From Pseudomonas sp. 14P_8.1_Bac3 (GTDB lineage: Bacteria > Pseudomonadota > Gammaproteobacteria > Pseudomonadales > Pseudomonadaceae), in assembly GCF_025466085.1 (NCBI RefSeq), contig NZ_JANLOD010000049.1:62001-126000 (forward strand): 64,000 nt of DNA, read 5' to 3'. Below are positions 9,231 to 18,091 of the stretch, piece after piece. A program made the translations under genes and the position numbers. How positions within the stretch are numbered: the stretch's first letter is position 1; every line of letters begins with the position of its first letter. The notes under the pieces were generated by a model. The model saw only the letters and a program-made list of their open reading frames with translations. It was not told where the DNA came from and did no database searches.

Positions 9231-10568
9231 ATGAAACGTACTTTGACGGTTGCGGCAGCCCTATGTGTGCTGGCGCAACAAGCCCACGCGGCTGGTTTCA
9301 TCGAAGACAGTAAAGCAGCGCTCAAGATGCGTAACTACTACATCAATAGCGATTACCGTGACGCCGCGACACCGGCGCAGAAAGCGGCGAATCAAAGTTA
9401 TCAAGCCGAGTGGGGCCAAGCCTTTCAACTTGAGTTCATCTCCGGTTATACCGAAGGGCCCGTGGGTTTCGGGGTCGATGCGTTAGGCATGCTGGGCGTC
9501 AGACTAGACTCAAGCGCCGGCAAGCATGGCAATCCAACGGGCACCAACTTCGGCGGGGTGGTGTTCCCAAGCGATGGCGATCATGCGGTCGACGACTTCT
9601 CCAGCCTGGGGTTGACCGGGAAAGTGAAAGTATCGAAGACCGAACTGAAGCTGGGCACATTGGTCCCCAAGTTGCCGGTGATCTTCAGCAACGATGGGCG
9701 TTTATTGCCGCAAACCTGGCAAGGCACTCAAGTCACCTCGGCGGATATCAAAGACCTGACCTTGGTCGGTGGGCAAATTGAAGGGGTCAAGGGCCGCAAC
9801 TCCAGCAATAACGAAAATATGTCCATCGCCGGCGCCAACAACCCGGTCACCGGCCGCTTCAGCAATAAATTCATCTACGCCGGTGGCGATTACAAACTGA
9901 CCAAGGACCTAACCCTTCAATACTATTACGGCAATCTTGAGGACTTTTATAAGCAGAACTTTCTCGGTCTGATCCATAACTGTGCCATCGGCCCCGGCGT
10001 GCTGACCAGCGATGTTCGCTATTTCAACAGCCGGGACGATGGTGCAAACGGCCATGATCCCGCTTACTTCACCAGCGGCTACTACGGTGGCAATACGCTA
10101 AAAGGCAAGGTCGACAATAACCTGTTCAGTGGATTGTTTACTTACGCTGTGGCCGGTCACACCTTCGGCGCGGGTTATGAAGTCAGCAACGGCAACAGTG
10201 ACTTCCCGTACTTGAACCAGGGCGACGGTCCGACCACTTACACCATCACGGAAATGCAGGTTCAGAAGTTCGTGCGTGCGGGCGAGAAGTCATGGCAGGC
10301 GCGCTACGCTTTCGACTTCGCGAAAGTGGGCCTGCCAGGGGCGACGGCGGGTGTCGTGTACGTCAAAGGCGACGACATCAATACCATCGCCTCCAGCGAT
10401 TCCAGCGAGTGGGAGCGCGATATAACCCTGGCCTACGTCGTGCAATCGGGCCCGTTAAAAGGCGTTGGCGTCATGTGGAAAAATGCCATGGTGCGAAACA
10501 ACATCCCGAACGCCCGTCAGCAAGACGAGAACCGCGTGATCATCAATTACCAGCTGGCATTGTTCTAG
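9231..10568 (+). CDS. OprD-family outer-membrane porin
   Basis: The 445-residue precursor has a signal peptide ending in Gln-Ala-His-Ala (about residue 20), then Gly-Phe-Ile-Glu-Asp-Ser-Lys typical of mature OprD channels, and alternating beta-strand character to a closing Tyr-Gln-Leu-Ala-Leu-Phe. OprD/OpdK-type 18-strand channels admit small carboxylates and basic amino acids. Its place after the symporter suggests it is the outer-membrane entry for the same substrate. A strong intrinsic terminator follows. Confidence 0.93.
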   Translation: MKRTLTVAAALCVLAQQAHAAGFIEDSKAALKMRNYYINSDYRDAATPAQKAANQSYQAEWGQAFQLEFISGYTEGPVGFGVDALGMLGVRLDSSAGKHGNPTGTNFGGVVFPSDGDHAVDDFSSLGLTGKVKVSKTELKLGTLVPKLPVIFSNDGRLLPQTWQGTQVTSADIKDLTLVGGQIEGVKGRNSSNNENMSIAGANNPVTGRFSNKFIYAGGDYKLTKDLTLQYYYGNLEDFYKQNFLGLIHNCAIGPGVLTSDVRYFNSRDDGANGHDPAYFTSGYYGGNTLKGKVDNNLFSGLFTYAVAGHTFGAGYEVSNGNSDFPYLNQGDGPTTYTITEMQVQKFVRAGEKSWQARYAFDFAKVGLPGATAGVVYVKGDDINTIASSDSSEWERDITLAYVVQSGPLKGVGVMWKNAMVRNNIPNARQQDENRVIINYQLALF

Positions 10569-10683
10569 GCGGTCTGTGCCCGCTGTACTGGACAGGCAGC
10601 ACTTTTACGAGTGTTGCGTGTACCTGCCGTTCTCTTCCAACGGCATGGTTTATTGCAGAGAAACATTGCCCTTGATTGGGGTA

Positions 10684-10717
10684 GGGCGGTGCAAGCGATC
10701 CTTCACCGCCCTTTTTT
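10684..10717 (+). terminator. Rho-independent terminator after the porin gene
   Basis: GGGCGGTG (10684-10691) and CACCGCCC (10704-10711) form a perfect 8-bp stem around a 12-base loop, followed at once by six T. It ends the operon running from the VOC gene. The opposite-strand iorB-like gene ends close by. Confidence 0.9.
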
Positions 10718-10725
10718 CTCCCGCC

Positions 10726-12981
10726 TCACGATCCCAATGCCTCCTGCCAGCCACGCCGCGCCAGCGGCAGATCCAGCAAGCGCTTGCCGGTGGCATCGCT
10801 GATGGCATTGCCCAACGCCGCCGCCATTGGCCCCTGGACGATTTCCGCGGCACCGAGGAATGGCTGGCCCGGCTGATCAAGCATCAGCACCTCGACCTGT
10901 TTCGGCATTTCGGCAAACCGCAGGATCGGATAGCCACTCCAGTCGAAGCTGTGCACGCCACTGGCGTCATAGAGGATGCGTTCATAGAGCGTCCAGCTGG
11001 CGGACTGCACGATGCCTCCCTGAATTTGATTGAGCAGGCCATCCGGGCTGACGATCTGCCCCACATCGACGGCGGCCACCACCCGATCGATCGTCACCTG
11101 TCCGGTCTGGCGTTGCACATGCAGCTGCACGGCAATCGCGCAGTAACCCATGATGTTTTTATAGCGCGCGAAGGCGAAGCCGACGCCGCTGCCGGGGCCG
11201 TTTGCCTTGTGTGGCCAGTTGAAGGCACTGGCCACACGCTCCACCACGGCCCGTGCCCGCGGGTCGCTCAAGTGATTCAGGCGAAATTGCACCGGGTCCA
11301 CAGCGGCCTGTGCCGCCAGTTCATCCACCGTGCTTTCGATGGCGAACACGTTGATATGGGCGCCAAGCGAGCGCATGGCCGAGGTCCTGAATGGCATGCT
11401 CAGAACGAAGTTCAGGTCGACCTGCAGATTGGGTATTTCATACAGCGGAACGGCGTTACGGTCGCCGTCTCCTTCGGGTTGGGCGATGGGAACCGACGGT
11501 GCCGGAGTAAAGGGATTCGCCAGCAGCCACGCCGGCAGCAGGCGCCCGGCATTGACGATGCGTTCGTTGTGCGGCGTGCTCCAAAGTTGGTATTTCCAGT
11601 CACGCAGGTGCCCGCTGTCGTCGAGCCCCGCTTCCACCTCGGCGAGCATGGCCGAGCTGTAGGGCTCCCAGAGATTTTCCTGCTCGCGCATCCATTGCAC
11701 CCGTATCGGCTTGCCGGGCAGCGCCATGGCGATCAACGCGGCATCGGCTGCGGCATCGTCCGCGCCGTTGTGGCCATAACAACCGGAACCTTCAGTGTGA
11801 ATACAACGCACCTGAGCCACCGGCAAACCGACCATCTCGGCGATGCCCGCGCGCAACGGATAGACCCCTTGAGAATGGGTCCAGACGGTCAGCGTCCCGT
11901 CCTGGAACCAGGCCACCGCGCAGGACGGCCCGATGGAACCGTGCATCAGGTACTGCTTGGTCACCCGTGCCTTGTAGGCTCGCGGCGCCGATTGCGTGAG
12001 CGCACCCTTGGCGCTTACCGGGTAACGCCGCGCCGGCAACTCGGTGAGCAGTTGATGGATGTGCGCCGAGTCGGGCAGCGGATTGCCTTCCGTCCAGCGG
12101 GCACTGGCATAGCCTTCGCGCATCGCCTTGACCGCCAGCCATTCATCGGTGGCGACCACGGCGAGGTAATCGCCGTTGCGGATCAGTTTCACCACGCCGG
12201 GCAGTTGCTTGACGGCGGCCTCGTCAATGTCCAGCAGCCGGCTGCCGCGCCGAGGCGGACGTATTACCCGCGCGTGCAACATGTCGGGCAGGCGCATGTC
12301 CTGCACGTAGGCCGCACCACCGCTGACCTTGGCTGGAATGTCCAGTCGAGGCAGGGAGGTGCCGATCAGGGTGAAGCTGTCGGCAGGCTTGAACGGCGAG
12401 CTGGCCGACGCGAAGCGATGCAACTGCACCCCGACCACCGCTTGTGCGTAAGTCATGCTGCGGCCTTGCGCGTCGTAGATGACGGCGTCCCGTGTGCTCA
12501 GGCTGTCAACGCTGCGCTGCCATTGCCGGGCCGCGGACTCCAGCAGCAACTGACGCACCTGGGCCGCGGCATTGAACAGCGCGGTGCCGCTGTCGACGAT
12601 CGAGTGGCTGCCGGCGGTATAGCCTTCGTTGGGCGTCAGTGCGGTGTCGGCGGTGAGAAAGCGGATGAGCCCGGGCGCCACTTCCAGGCGTTCGGCGGCG
12701 ATCTGCAGGAGCGCGGTCTTGACCCCGGTGCCCAGCTCCACCTTACCGGTGTAGACGGTGATGCCCTCTTTCCCGTCGATGCGGATCCAGGCATCCAGAT
12801 ACGGCGTGGCCCGCAGGCTGCCCGGTAGATCAGGCGCCAGGATCGCTGTGCCCAAGGTGTCGACCTCGGTATCGGCGAAGGCGCGCGGAATGCCAGGGAG
12901 CATCGCGAAGCCCATCACCAACGCGCCATTGATCACGAAGGCGCGGCGGCTCAGGTCGACCTGCTGCGTTGAGCTTTTCAT
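10726..12981 (-). CDS. Molybdopterin-binding large subunit, isoquinoline 1-oxidoreductase/aldehyde oxidase type (IorB-like)
   Basis: The 751 residues match the xanthine-oxidase-family molybdenum subunit in its IorB form, with the two cofactor-binding halves in fused order. The N-terminus carries a twin-arginine export signal (Ser-Arg-Arg-Ala-Phe-Val about residues 11-16, then a hydrophobic stretch), so the enzyme works in the periplasm. It hydroxylates an N-heteroaromatic ring or oxidises an aldehyde, taking oxygen from water. The start codon overlaps the stop of the iron-sulfur subunit (ATGA), and the operon order is cytochrome, FeS subunit as IorA, then this gene reading 14713 to 10726. Substrate not determined. 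Confidence 0.9.
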   Translation of the reverse strand: MKSSTQQVDLSRRAFVINGALVMGFAMLPGIPRAFADTEVDTLGTAILAPDLPGSLRATPYLDAWIRIDGKEGITVYTGKVELGTGVKTALLQIAAERLEVAPGLIRFLTADTALTPNEGYTAGSHSIVDSGTALFNAAAQVRQLLLESAARQWQRSVDSLSTRDAVIYDAQGRSMTYAQAVVGVQLHRFASASSPFKPADSFTLIGTSLPRLDIPAKVSGGAAYVQDMRLPDMLHARVIRPPRRGSRLLDIDEAAVKQLPGVVKLIRNGDYLAVVATDEWLAVKAMREGYASARWTEGNPLPDSAHIHQLLTELPARRYPVSAKGALTQSAPRAYKARVTKQYLMHGSIGPSCAVAWFQDGTLTVWTHSQGVYPLRAGIAEMVGLPVAQVRCIHTEGSGCYGHNGADDAAADAALIAMALPGKPIRVQWMREQENLWEPYSSAMLAEVEAGLDDSGHLRDWKYQLWSTPHNERIVNAGRLLPAWLLANPFTPAPSVPIAQPEGDGDRNAVPLYEIPNLQVDLNFVLSMPFRTSAMRSLGAHINVFAIESTVDELAAQAAVDPVQFRLNHLSDPRARAVVERVASAFNWPHKANGPGSGVGFAFARYKNIMGYCAIAVQLHVQRQTGQVTIDRVVAAVDVGQIVSPDGLLNQIQGGIVQSASWTLYERILYDASGVHSFDWSGYPILRFAEMPKQVEVLMLDQPGQPFLGAAEIVQGPMAAALGNAISDATGKRLLDLPLARRGWQEALGS

Positions 12982-13442
12982 ACCGTGCCCCCTTGGGCGA
13001 TAACCGACTTGATCGCGGCGAGGATGCGCACATGGGTGCCGCAGCGGCAGAGGTTGGGTGCCATGTGGCGAAGGATCGTTTCGTCATCCGGATGCGGGTT
13101 GGCTTCCAGCAGCGCCTGGGCCCGTACGATCATCCCCGCGATGCAATAACCGCACTGGGCCGCCTGTTCCTCGATGAAGGCCTTCTGCAGCGGTCCCGGT
13201 TGCTCGGCGCTGCCCAGGCTTTCCACGGTGCGCACTGATTTGCCCGCCAGCGCGCCGCACGGCGTGAGGCAGGAGAACACCGGCTTGTCGTTCACCAACA
13301 CCGTGCAGGCGCCGCACTGTCCCAACCCGCAACCGTACTTGGCGCCATTGAGCCCGACCTGATTGCGCAAGGCATAGAGCAGTGGCATGTCCGCCGGGAT
13401 GTCCAGTTCATGCGTCTTGCCGTTGATCTCGAGTGTAATCAC
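12978..13442 (-). CDS. (2Fe-2S)-binding small subunit of a molybdenum hydroxylase (IorA-like)
   Basis: The 154-residue protein holds two [2Fe-2S] clusters. Ligands Cys38, Cys43, Cys46 and Cys58 form the plant-ferredoxin-type cluster, and Cys97, Cys100, Cys132 and Cys134 the helical second cluster. It passes electrons from the molybdenum site to the cytochrome. It has no export signal of its own, so it is probably carried out by the Tat signal of the large subunit. It overlaps both neighbours by 4 bp. Confidence 0.95.
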   Translation of the reverse strand: MITLEINGKTHELDIPADMPLLYALRNQVGLNGAKYGCGLGQCGACTVLVNDKPVFSCLTPCGALAGKSVRTVESLGSAEQPGPLQKAFIEEQAAQCGYCIAGMIVRAQALLEANPHPDDETILRHMAPNLCRCGTHVRILAAIKSVIAQGGTV

Positions 13443-14713
13443 GGTTGCTGCTCCTCGGCCCGAATGCTCTTGATGGTTGGGTCCAGGTCCGTCCAGGGCC
13501 TGGTCGCACAGCTCTGGTCGCGCAAATACACGGCAATGGCCGCCAGGTGCGTGTCATCCAGGCTATGGGCGAAGGCCGGCATGTAATGGCTCGGCGCGGC
13601 GCTGGACATCGGGATGCCCTGCAGGAGGGTCTGGATCAGATTGCGCGGCGAGTCGGCCATCACGGCGGAGGTTTGCGCCAGGGCCGGTCTCGACTCAAGG
13701 ACGCGCATCGGTGCGGCGGGGCCGTGGCAACTCGCACAGGCGCCGTCGAACAGCGAGGCGCCGAGAAGCGCCTGGGCACTGGGCCGGGCCGCAGCGGTGC
13801 AGGGCGGCAACGCCTCACCCGAGGAGGTTTTCTTCAAGTCGAGAATGTAGTGCGCGATGGCCTGGGCATCTTCCTTCGGCAACTGCGCAATGCTCAGGCT
13901 GACCGGCAACATCGGCCCGGCGGCGGCACCGTGTCCTTCGGCGACCTCGCCTGTCAGGTAGGCGACCAGCTGGGTTTCGTTCCAGGGATGTTCGGCCGTC
14001 GCCATTCCGCGCAGTCCCGGGGCCGTCCAGCCGTCGACGACAGCGCCGTTGAACAGTTCGCCGCTTTTCTCCCCGCCAATCAGGTTCAGGGGCGAATGGC
14101 AGGACGAACAGTGTCCGGGGCCTTCGACCAGATAGCGTCCGCGGTTCCATTGCGCCGAATGGTTGGGCAATGCTTCAAGAGGGTCGCCATGCAGGAACAG
14201 CAGGTTCCAGAAAGACACCAGCGGGCGGAAGTTCATCGGGAAGATCATGTGGTTTTCCGGCGCGGTGTAGTTGACCGGGTCCACGCTCATCAGGAAGGCA
14301 TAGGTATCGGCGATGTCTGCGTCGGTCATCTTCCGGTAATGCACGTAAGGGAACGCCGGGTAGAGAAAGTGGCCGTCGCGCGCGACGCCTTCACGCATGG
14401 CCCGTTGAAAGGCCTCCGGCGACCAGCGGCCGATACCGGTTTCCCGATCCGGGGTGATGTTGGTGGTGAAGAGTGTGCCGAAGGGCGTTTTCAGCGGCAG
14501 GCCGCCGGCCATGTAGGCCCCGCCCGGCCGTGTGTGGCAGACCGCACAGTCGCCGGCTTCGGCAATCCGCCGGCCCCTTTCCTGGGCTTCGCGGCCTGCC
14601 TGTCGAGGCTCGCTGACAGGGGGGATTGCCGGCCGCCACATCATCCAGAACGCGAATCCCATCCCCACGACGCCGAGCGCCAGAACGGCACCGATGATCG
14701 TCTTGCGCTTCAT
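13439..14713 (-). CDS. Membrane-anchored tri-heme cytochrome c subunit
   Basis: The 424-residue protein begins with a hydrophobic anchor (about residues 6-26) and has three c-type heme motifs: Cys-Ala-Val-Cys-His (56-60), Cys-Ser-Ser-Cys-His (202-206) and Cys-Ala-Ser-Cys-His (326-330). This is the layout of the cytochrome subunits of membrane alcohol/aldehyde dehydrogenases. Being first in the operon with the IorA/IorB-like subunits, it should take their electrons to the respiratory chain at the periplasmic face. Confidence 0.93.
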   Translation of the reverse strand: MKRKTIIGAVLALGVVGMGFAFWMMWRPAIPPVSEPRQAGREAQERGRRIAEAGDCAVCHTRPGGAYMAGGLPLKTPFGTLFTTNITPDRETGIGRWSPEAFQRAMREGVARDGHFLYPAFPYVHYRKMTDADIADTYAFLMSVDPVNYTAPENHMIFPMNFRPLVSFWNLLFLHGDPLEALPNHSAQWNRGRYLVEGPGHCSSCHSPLNLIGGEKSGELFNGAVVDGWTAPGLRGMATAEHPWNETQLVAYLTGEVAEGHGAAAGPMLPVSLSIAQLPKEDAQAIAHYILDLKKTSSGEALPPCTAAARPSAQALLGASLFDGACASCHGPAAPMRVLESRPALAQTSAVMADSPRNLIQTLLQGIPMSSAAPSHYMPAFAHSLDDTHLAAIAVYLRDQSCATRPWTDLDPTIKSIRAEEQQP

Positions 14714-15007
14714 CGCCTTACCTCTCGAGCTGAATAAACGACAGATCGTTCAATCCGCCGCGTGCGATTGGCGTACGGCGACTTTCTGTGGCATGAGCTT
14801 AAAGAGGGTAGTTGCGGCGGTGTATCCCATCGAGGCGCAACGCTTCATTGCGCCAAGCGCAACGGCGCTGCCCTGATAACCCGCGAACCGGGTCAGGCGC
14901 CCACCTTTGCTTTTTGCGAAAAGCTGCGTTGTGCAACCGATGGATTCTCCGACCGCGTCCGGGCACCTACCGTAGCGGTGTGAAAACAATCCACCACGGA
15001 GACTGCC
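14714..15007. other. Divergent intergenic region
   Basis: This gap lies between the divergent cytochrome and DsbA-like operons and must hold both promoters. I see no convincing gene, no clear -35/-10 pair and no strong symmetric operator. GGAG sits just before the start at 15008. Confidence 0.5.
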
Positions 15008-15652
15008 ATGAGTTTGCAATCGACCACCCTTTACGTGACCTACGACTTCATTTGCCCCTGGTGCTGGATCGGCGAGGAAAATCTCGAGCGTGCGCTGGCC
15101 GCTTCAGGTTTTTCAACGGACAGCCGTATTACATTTTTGCCTTATCAATTGAACCCGGACATGCCGGTTCAAGGCATGGACCGCAAAGCCTATCGCACCG
15201 GCAAGTTCGGCAGCTGGGCGCGTAGCCAGGCCATGGACGCACAGGTCACCCACGCGGCCAGGGCGGTCGGCTTGACGTTCGATTACGAGCGAGTCCTCAA
15301 GACCCCCAACACCCTCGCGGGACATCGCCTGGTATGGCGCGAACAGCAGGCGGGCAGAGACGCCTCGGTACTGGTCAAGGCCGTTTTCAAGGCGTACTTC
15401 GGCGAAGGGCGGGATATCGGTGACCTCGATGTCCTGGCCGACATCGCGGCTGAATCGGGGCTGGACCGCGGCGTCATCGTCGCCTTCCTCAACTCCGATG
15501 AAGGCACTGCCGAGGTCTTGCAACTTGAAGCCGCAACCAGGGCCGCCGGTGTGCGCTCGGTGCCCAGCATTCAGGTCGGCGAAGCCGTGATCAGTGGTGC
15601 CCAGCCCACCGAAGTGATGATTCAGATCCTGCGCCGCGACCAGGCCGCTTAA
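15008..15652 (+). CDS. DsbA-family (FrnE-like) thioredoxin-fold protein
   Basis: The 214-residue protein has a Cys-Pro-Trp-Cys motif (16-19) after the first strand and a cis-proline segment (Arg-Ser-Val-Pro-Ser) near 178, the FrnE/2-hydroxychromene-2-carboxylate isomerase branch of the DsbA fold. There is no signal peptide, so it is cytosolic. FrnE relatives appear beside polyketide and aromatic pathways, where some act as glutathione-dependent isomerases and others as disulfide isomerases. It opens a three-gene operon with an Old Yellow Enzyme and an FAD monooxygenase. Confidence 0.9.
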   Translation: MSLQSTTLYVTYDFICPWCWIGEENLERALAASGFSTDSRITFLPYQLNPDMPVQGMDRKAYRTGKFGSWARSQAMDAQVTHAARAVGLTFDYERVLKTPNTLAGHRLVWREQQAGRDASVLVKAVFKAYFGEGRDIGDLDVLADIAAESGLDRGVIVAFLNSDEGTAEVLQLEAATRAAGVRSVPSIQVGEAVISGAQPTEVMIQILRRDQAA

Positions 15653-15683
15653 ACCGAAATTTCCCCCTACGAAGGAAAACATC

Positions 15684-16796
15684 ATGCCCCGTCAATTGTT
15701 CAGCCCGATCAACATCGGTCCGCTTACCCTCAAGCACCGCGTCGCCATGGCGCCTCTGACTCGCTCGCGGGCGGGCCAACCTGGCAACGTGCCGACCCCG
15801 ATGAACGTCGAGTACTACCGTCAGCGCGCCAGTGCGGCGTTGATCATCAGCGAAGCCACACAGATTTCGCAGCAGGGCCAGGGCTACGCCTGGACGCCCG
15901 GCATCCACAGCGACGAGCAAGTCGAGGGCTGGAAAGCGGTCAGCGCGGCCGTGCACGCAGAAGGCGGGCACATCTTCCTGCAACTGTGGCATGTGGGCAG
16001 GGTGTCGCACCCGGTCTTTCAACCCGACGGTGGCCTGCCGGTGGCACCGACGGCGCAGCCGGTCCCCGGCAAGACCTTCATTTTGAATGAGCAGGGCGAG
16101 GGTGTCTGGGGCGATGTGCCTGTTCCTCAGGCGCTGGACATTCCTGGGATTGAAGCGATCGTCGACGACTACCGCAAGGCCGCTCGCAATGCGCTGCTGG
16201 CCGGAATGGACGGCGTGGAAATCCACGCGGGCAACGGCTACCTGCTCGACCAGTTCATCAACAGCGCGAGCAATCAGCGCAGTGATCGCTACGGGGGCAG
16301 TATCGAGAACCGTGCCCGGCTGCTTCTCGAAGTGGTGGAAGCCGTGACCGCGGAGGTCGGTGCCGAACGCGTTGCCGTGCGCCTGACACCGATGGGCCGT
16401 TTCATGGGCATGGACGACGACACGCCGGAACAAACCTTTGGCTACATTGCATCCCGCCTCAATCAGTGGAAGCTCGCGTACCTGCACCTGGTCGAACCGA
16501 TGATGGTCGGCACCGTGCTGGACGAAAGCAACGATCCACGCTGGGACGCGATCATCAAGCAGCTGCGCACGGACTTCCGCGGCGTCCTGATGCTGGCGGG
16601 TGGTTACACCGGCGAAACCGCCGAACAGGCTATCGCCCAGGGACGCGCCGACCTCATCGCGTTTGGGCGCCCGTTCATTGCCAACCCCGATTTGCCCGCT
16701 CGTCTGCGGGACCGTGCCGGACTCAACCTGGCGGACGGCAGCCGCTTTTTCGGCGGTGATGCCAAGGGCTACATCGACTACCCGGCGCTGGCCTGA
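15684..16796 (+). CDS. Old Yellow Enzyme-family ene reductase
   Basis: The 370-residue FMN barrel has Met-Ala-Pro-Leu-Thr-Arg-Ser-Arg near the N-terminus for FMN contact and the substrate-anchoring His181/Asn184 with proton donor Tyr186. His-Asn is the OYE1 arrangement, whereas NemA/PETN reductase has His-His. Length and the Gly-Arg-Pro-Phe phosphate site near the C-terminus are normal. It reduces activated C=C bonds or nitro groups with NAD(P)H. Between a DsbA-like isomerase and a ring hydroxylase it plausibly reduces an unsaturated ring intermediate. Confidence 0.94.
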   Translation: MPRQLFSPINIGPLTLKHRVAMAPLTRSRAGQPGNVPTPMNVEYYRQRASAALIISEATQISQQGQGYAWTPGIHSDEQVEGWKAVSAAVHAEGGHIFLQLWHVGRVSHPVFQPDGGLPVAPTAQPVPGKTFILNEQGEGVWGDVPVPQALDIPGIEAIVDDYRKAARNALLAGMDGVEIHAGNGYLLDQFINSASNQRSDRYGGSIENRARLLLEVVEAVTAEVGAERVAVRLTPMGRFMGMDDDTPEQTFGYIASRLNQWKLAYLHLVEPMMVGTVLDESNDPRWDAIIKQLRTDFRGVLMLAGGYTGETAEQAIAQGRADLIAFGRPFIANPDLPARLRDRAGLNLADGSRFFGGDAKGYIDYPALA

Positions 16797-16850
16797 CCCG
16801 GCGTCGAGTCCGGCTGCCATGGGTATCACCACACTACGAGGAGAAAGGTT

Positions 16851-17993
16851 ATGAAGAGTCCAGACATGCCGAAGGCCTTGGTCATCGGTGGCTCCCTGGG
16901 GGGGCTGTTCGCCGCCACCGCACTGCGTGCAATTGGTTGGCACGTCGATGTGTTCGAGCGATCTCCCGTCGCGATGGATAGCCGTGGCGGTGGCATTGTT
17001 CTTCAGGCGGACGTCGTGCGGCATTTCGGCTACGCCGGTATCAAGCCGGCCCATGCGCTGGGTGTCCGCTCCCACGATCGCTTGTATCTGGATCGGGACG
17101 GCGCCATCGTGCACAAAGAGCCAATGCCACAAACCCAGACGTCCTGGAACACGCTTTACAACGCCCTGTCCGGCGCATTCCCGGCCGAGCATTATCACCG
17201 TGGCAAGACGCTGGTGGATCTGGTGCAGAACGAGCACCGGGTGACGGCGATGTTTGAAGACGGCAGCAGCGCCGATGCCGACCTGTTGATCGGCGCTGAC
17301 GGTGCCGGTTCAACCGTGCGCAACCTGGTGTTGCCAGGGACGGACTTCACGTATTCCGGGTACGTGGTCTGGCGTGGTCTGGTTGATGAGCGCGAGCTGC
17401 CTGACTTCGCCAAGTCGCAGCTTTACGAGGACTTTGTGTTTCAGCAAGACCCTGAATCGCTGATGCTGGAATACATGGTGCCGGGCCTGGATGGCTCCGT
17501 TGATCCGGGCAGACGACGGTTCAACTGGCTGTGGTATCTGAAAGCGGCGCCAGGGCCGGAGCTGGATGCCGTGCTCACCGATAACACCGGGCATCGACGC
17601 AGCCACTCCATTCCGCCGGGGGCCTTGGCAATCGGGCAGGACGCTTACATACGGCAGCGGGGAGAGCAGCAGGCCAACCCGGCTTTTCGTGAGCTGATTC
17701 GGCAGACCCAGGATATTTTTGTCCAGGCGATTCTGGATCTCAAAGTCCCGCGAATGGTGTTTGGACGGGGGCTGTTGACCGGCGATGCCGCGTTCGTGCC
17801 ACGCCCGCACACGGCCGGAAGCACCGCCAAGGCTGCGCGCAATGCGCTGTCGCTGGCACAAGCGATCGACGACATTGGCGATCTCGATAAGGCGCTCCTG
17901 GTCTGGCAGCAACAGCAACTGGCCGAAGGCTCGCGCATGGGCGACTGGGGCGTGAGCATGGGCAACCGCATCATGGGCATCGTCCCGTCCTGA
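16851..17993 (+). CDS. FAD-dependent monooxygenase, second dihydroxypyridine-hydroxylase-like copy
   Basis: The 380 residues show Gly-Gly-Ser-Leu-Gly-Gly (13-18), an Asp-Gly motif at 150-151 and Gly-Asp at 311-312 of the second FAD site. It shares the Trp-Arg-Gly-Leu-Val-Asp-Glu segment and an Asp-Leu-x-Val-Pro-Arg/Lys-Met motif just before the FAD site with the monooxygenase at 5923, so the two are paralogues. AGGAGAAAGG precedes the ATG. It closes the operon, and a LysR gene follows on the same strand. Substrate unknown; a hydroxylated ring is likely. Confidence 0.88.
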   Translation: MKSPDMPKALVIGGSLGGLFAATALRAIGWHVDVFERSPVAMDSRGGGIVLQADVVRHFGYAGIKPAHALGVRSHDRLYLDRDGAIVHKEPMPQTQTSWNTLYNALSGAFPAEHYHRGKTLVDLVQNEHRVTAMFEDGSSADADLLIGADGAGSTVRNLVLPGTDFTYSGYVVWRGLVDERELPDFAKSQLYEDFVFQQDPESLMLEYMVPGLDGSVDPGRRRFNWLWYLKAAPGPELDAVLTDNTGHRRSHSIPPGALAIGQDAYIRQRGEQQANPAFRELIRQTQDIFVQAILDLKVPRMVFGRGLLTGDAAFVPRPHTAGSTAKAARNALSLAQAIDDIGDLDKALLVWQQQQLAEGSRMGDWGVSMGNRIMGIVPS

Positions 17994-18091
17994 TTCACGC
18001 GCGCGCCATCGATTGAGCACAACGGTGCAAGACGGCCCGGGCCTGATCGTGCACAGTCATTACTTTTACGTTTGGATCGCGGACTTTACTC

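Noticed and set aside
10576..12828. Long plus-strand open frame antisense to the IorB-like gene
   Set aside because: It is a high-GC shadow. The minus-strand protein has a Tat signal and cofactor-binding regions, and the antisense protein resembles no family.
15591..17237. 548-codon minus-strand frame over the ene reductase
   Set aside because: Antisense shadow; the plus-strand gene has its FMN and His/Asn/Tyr active-site residues in place.
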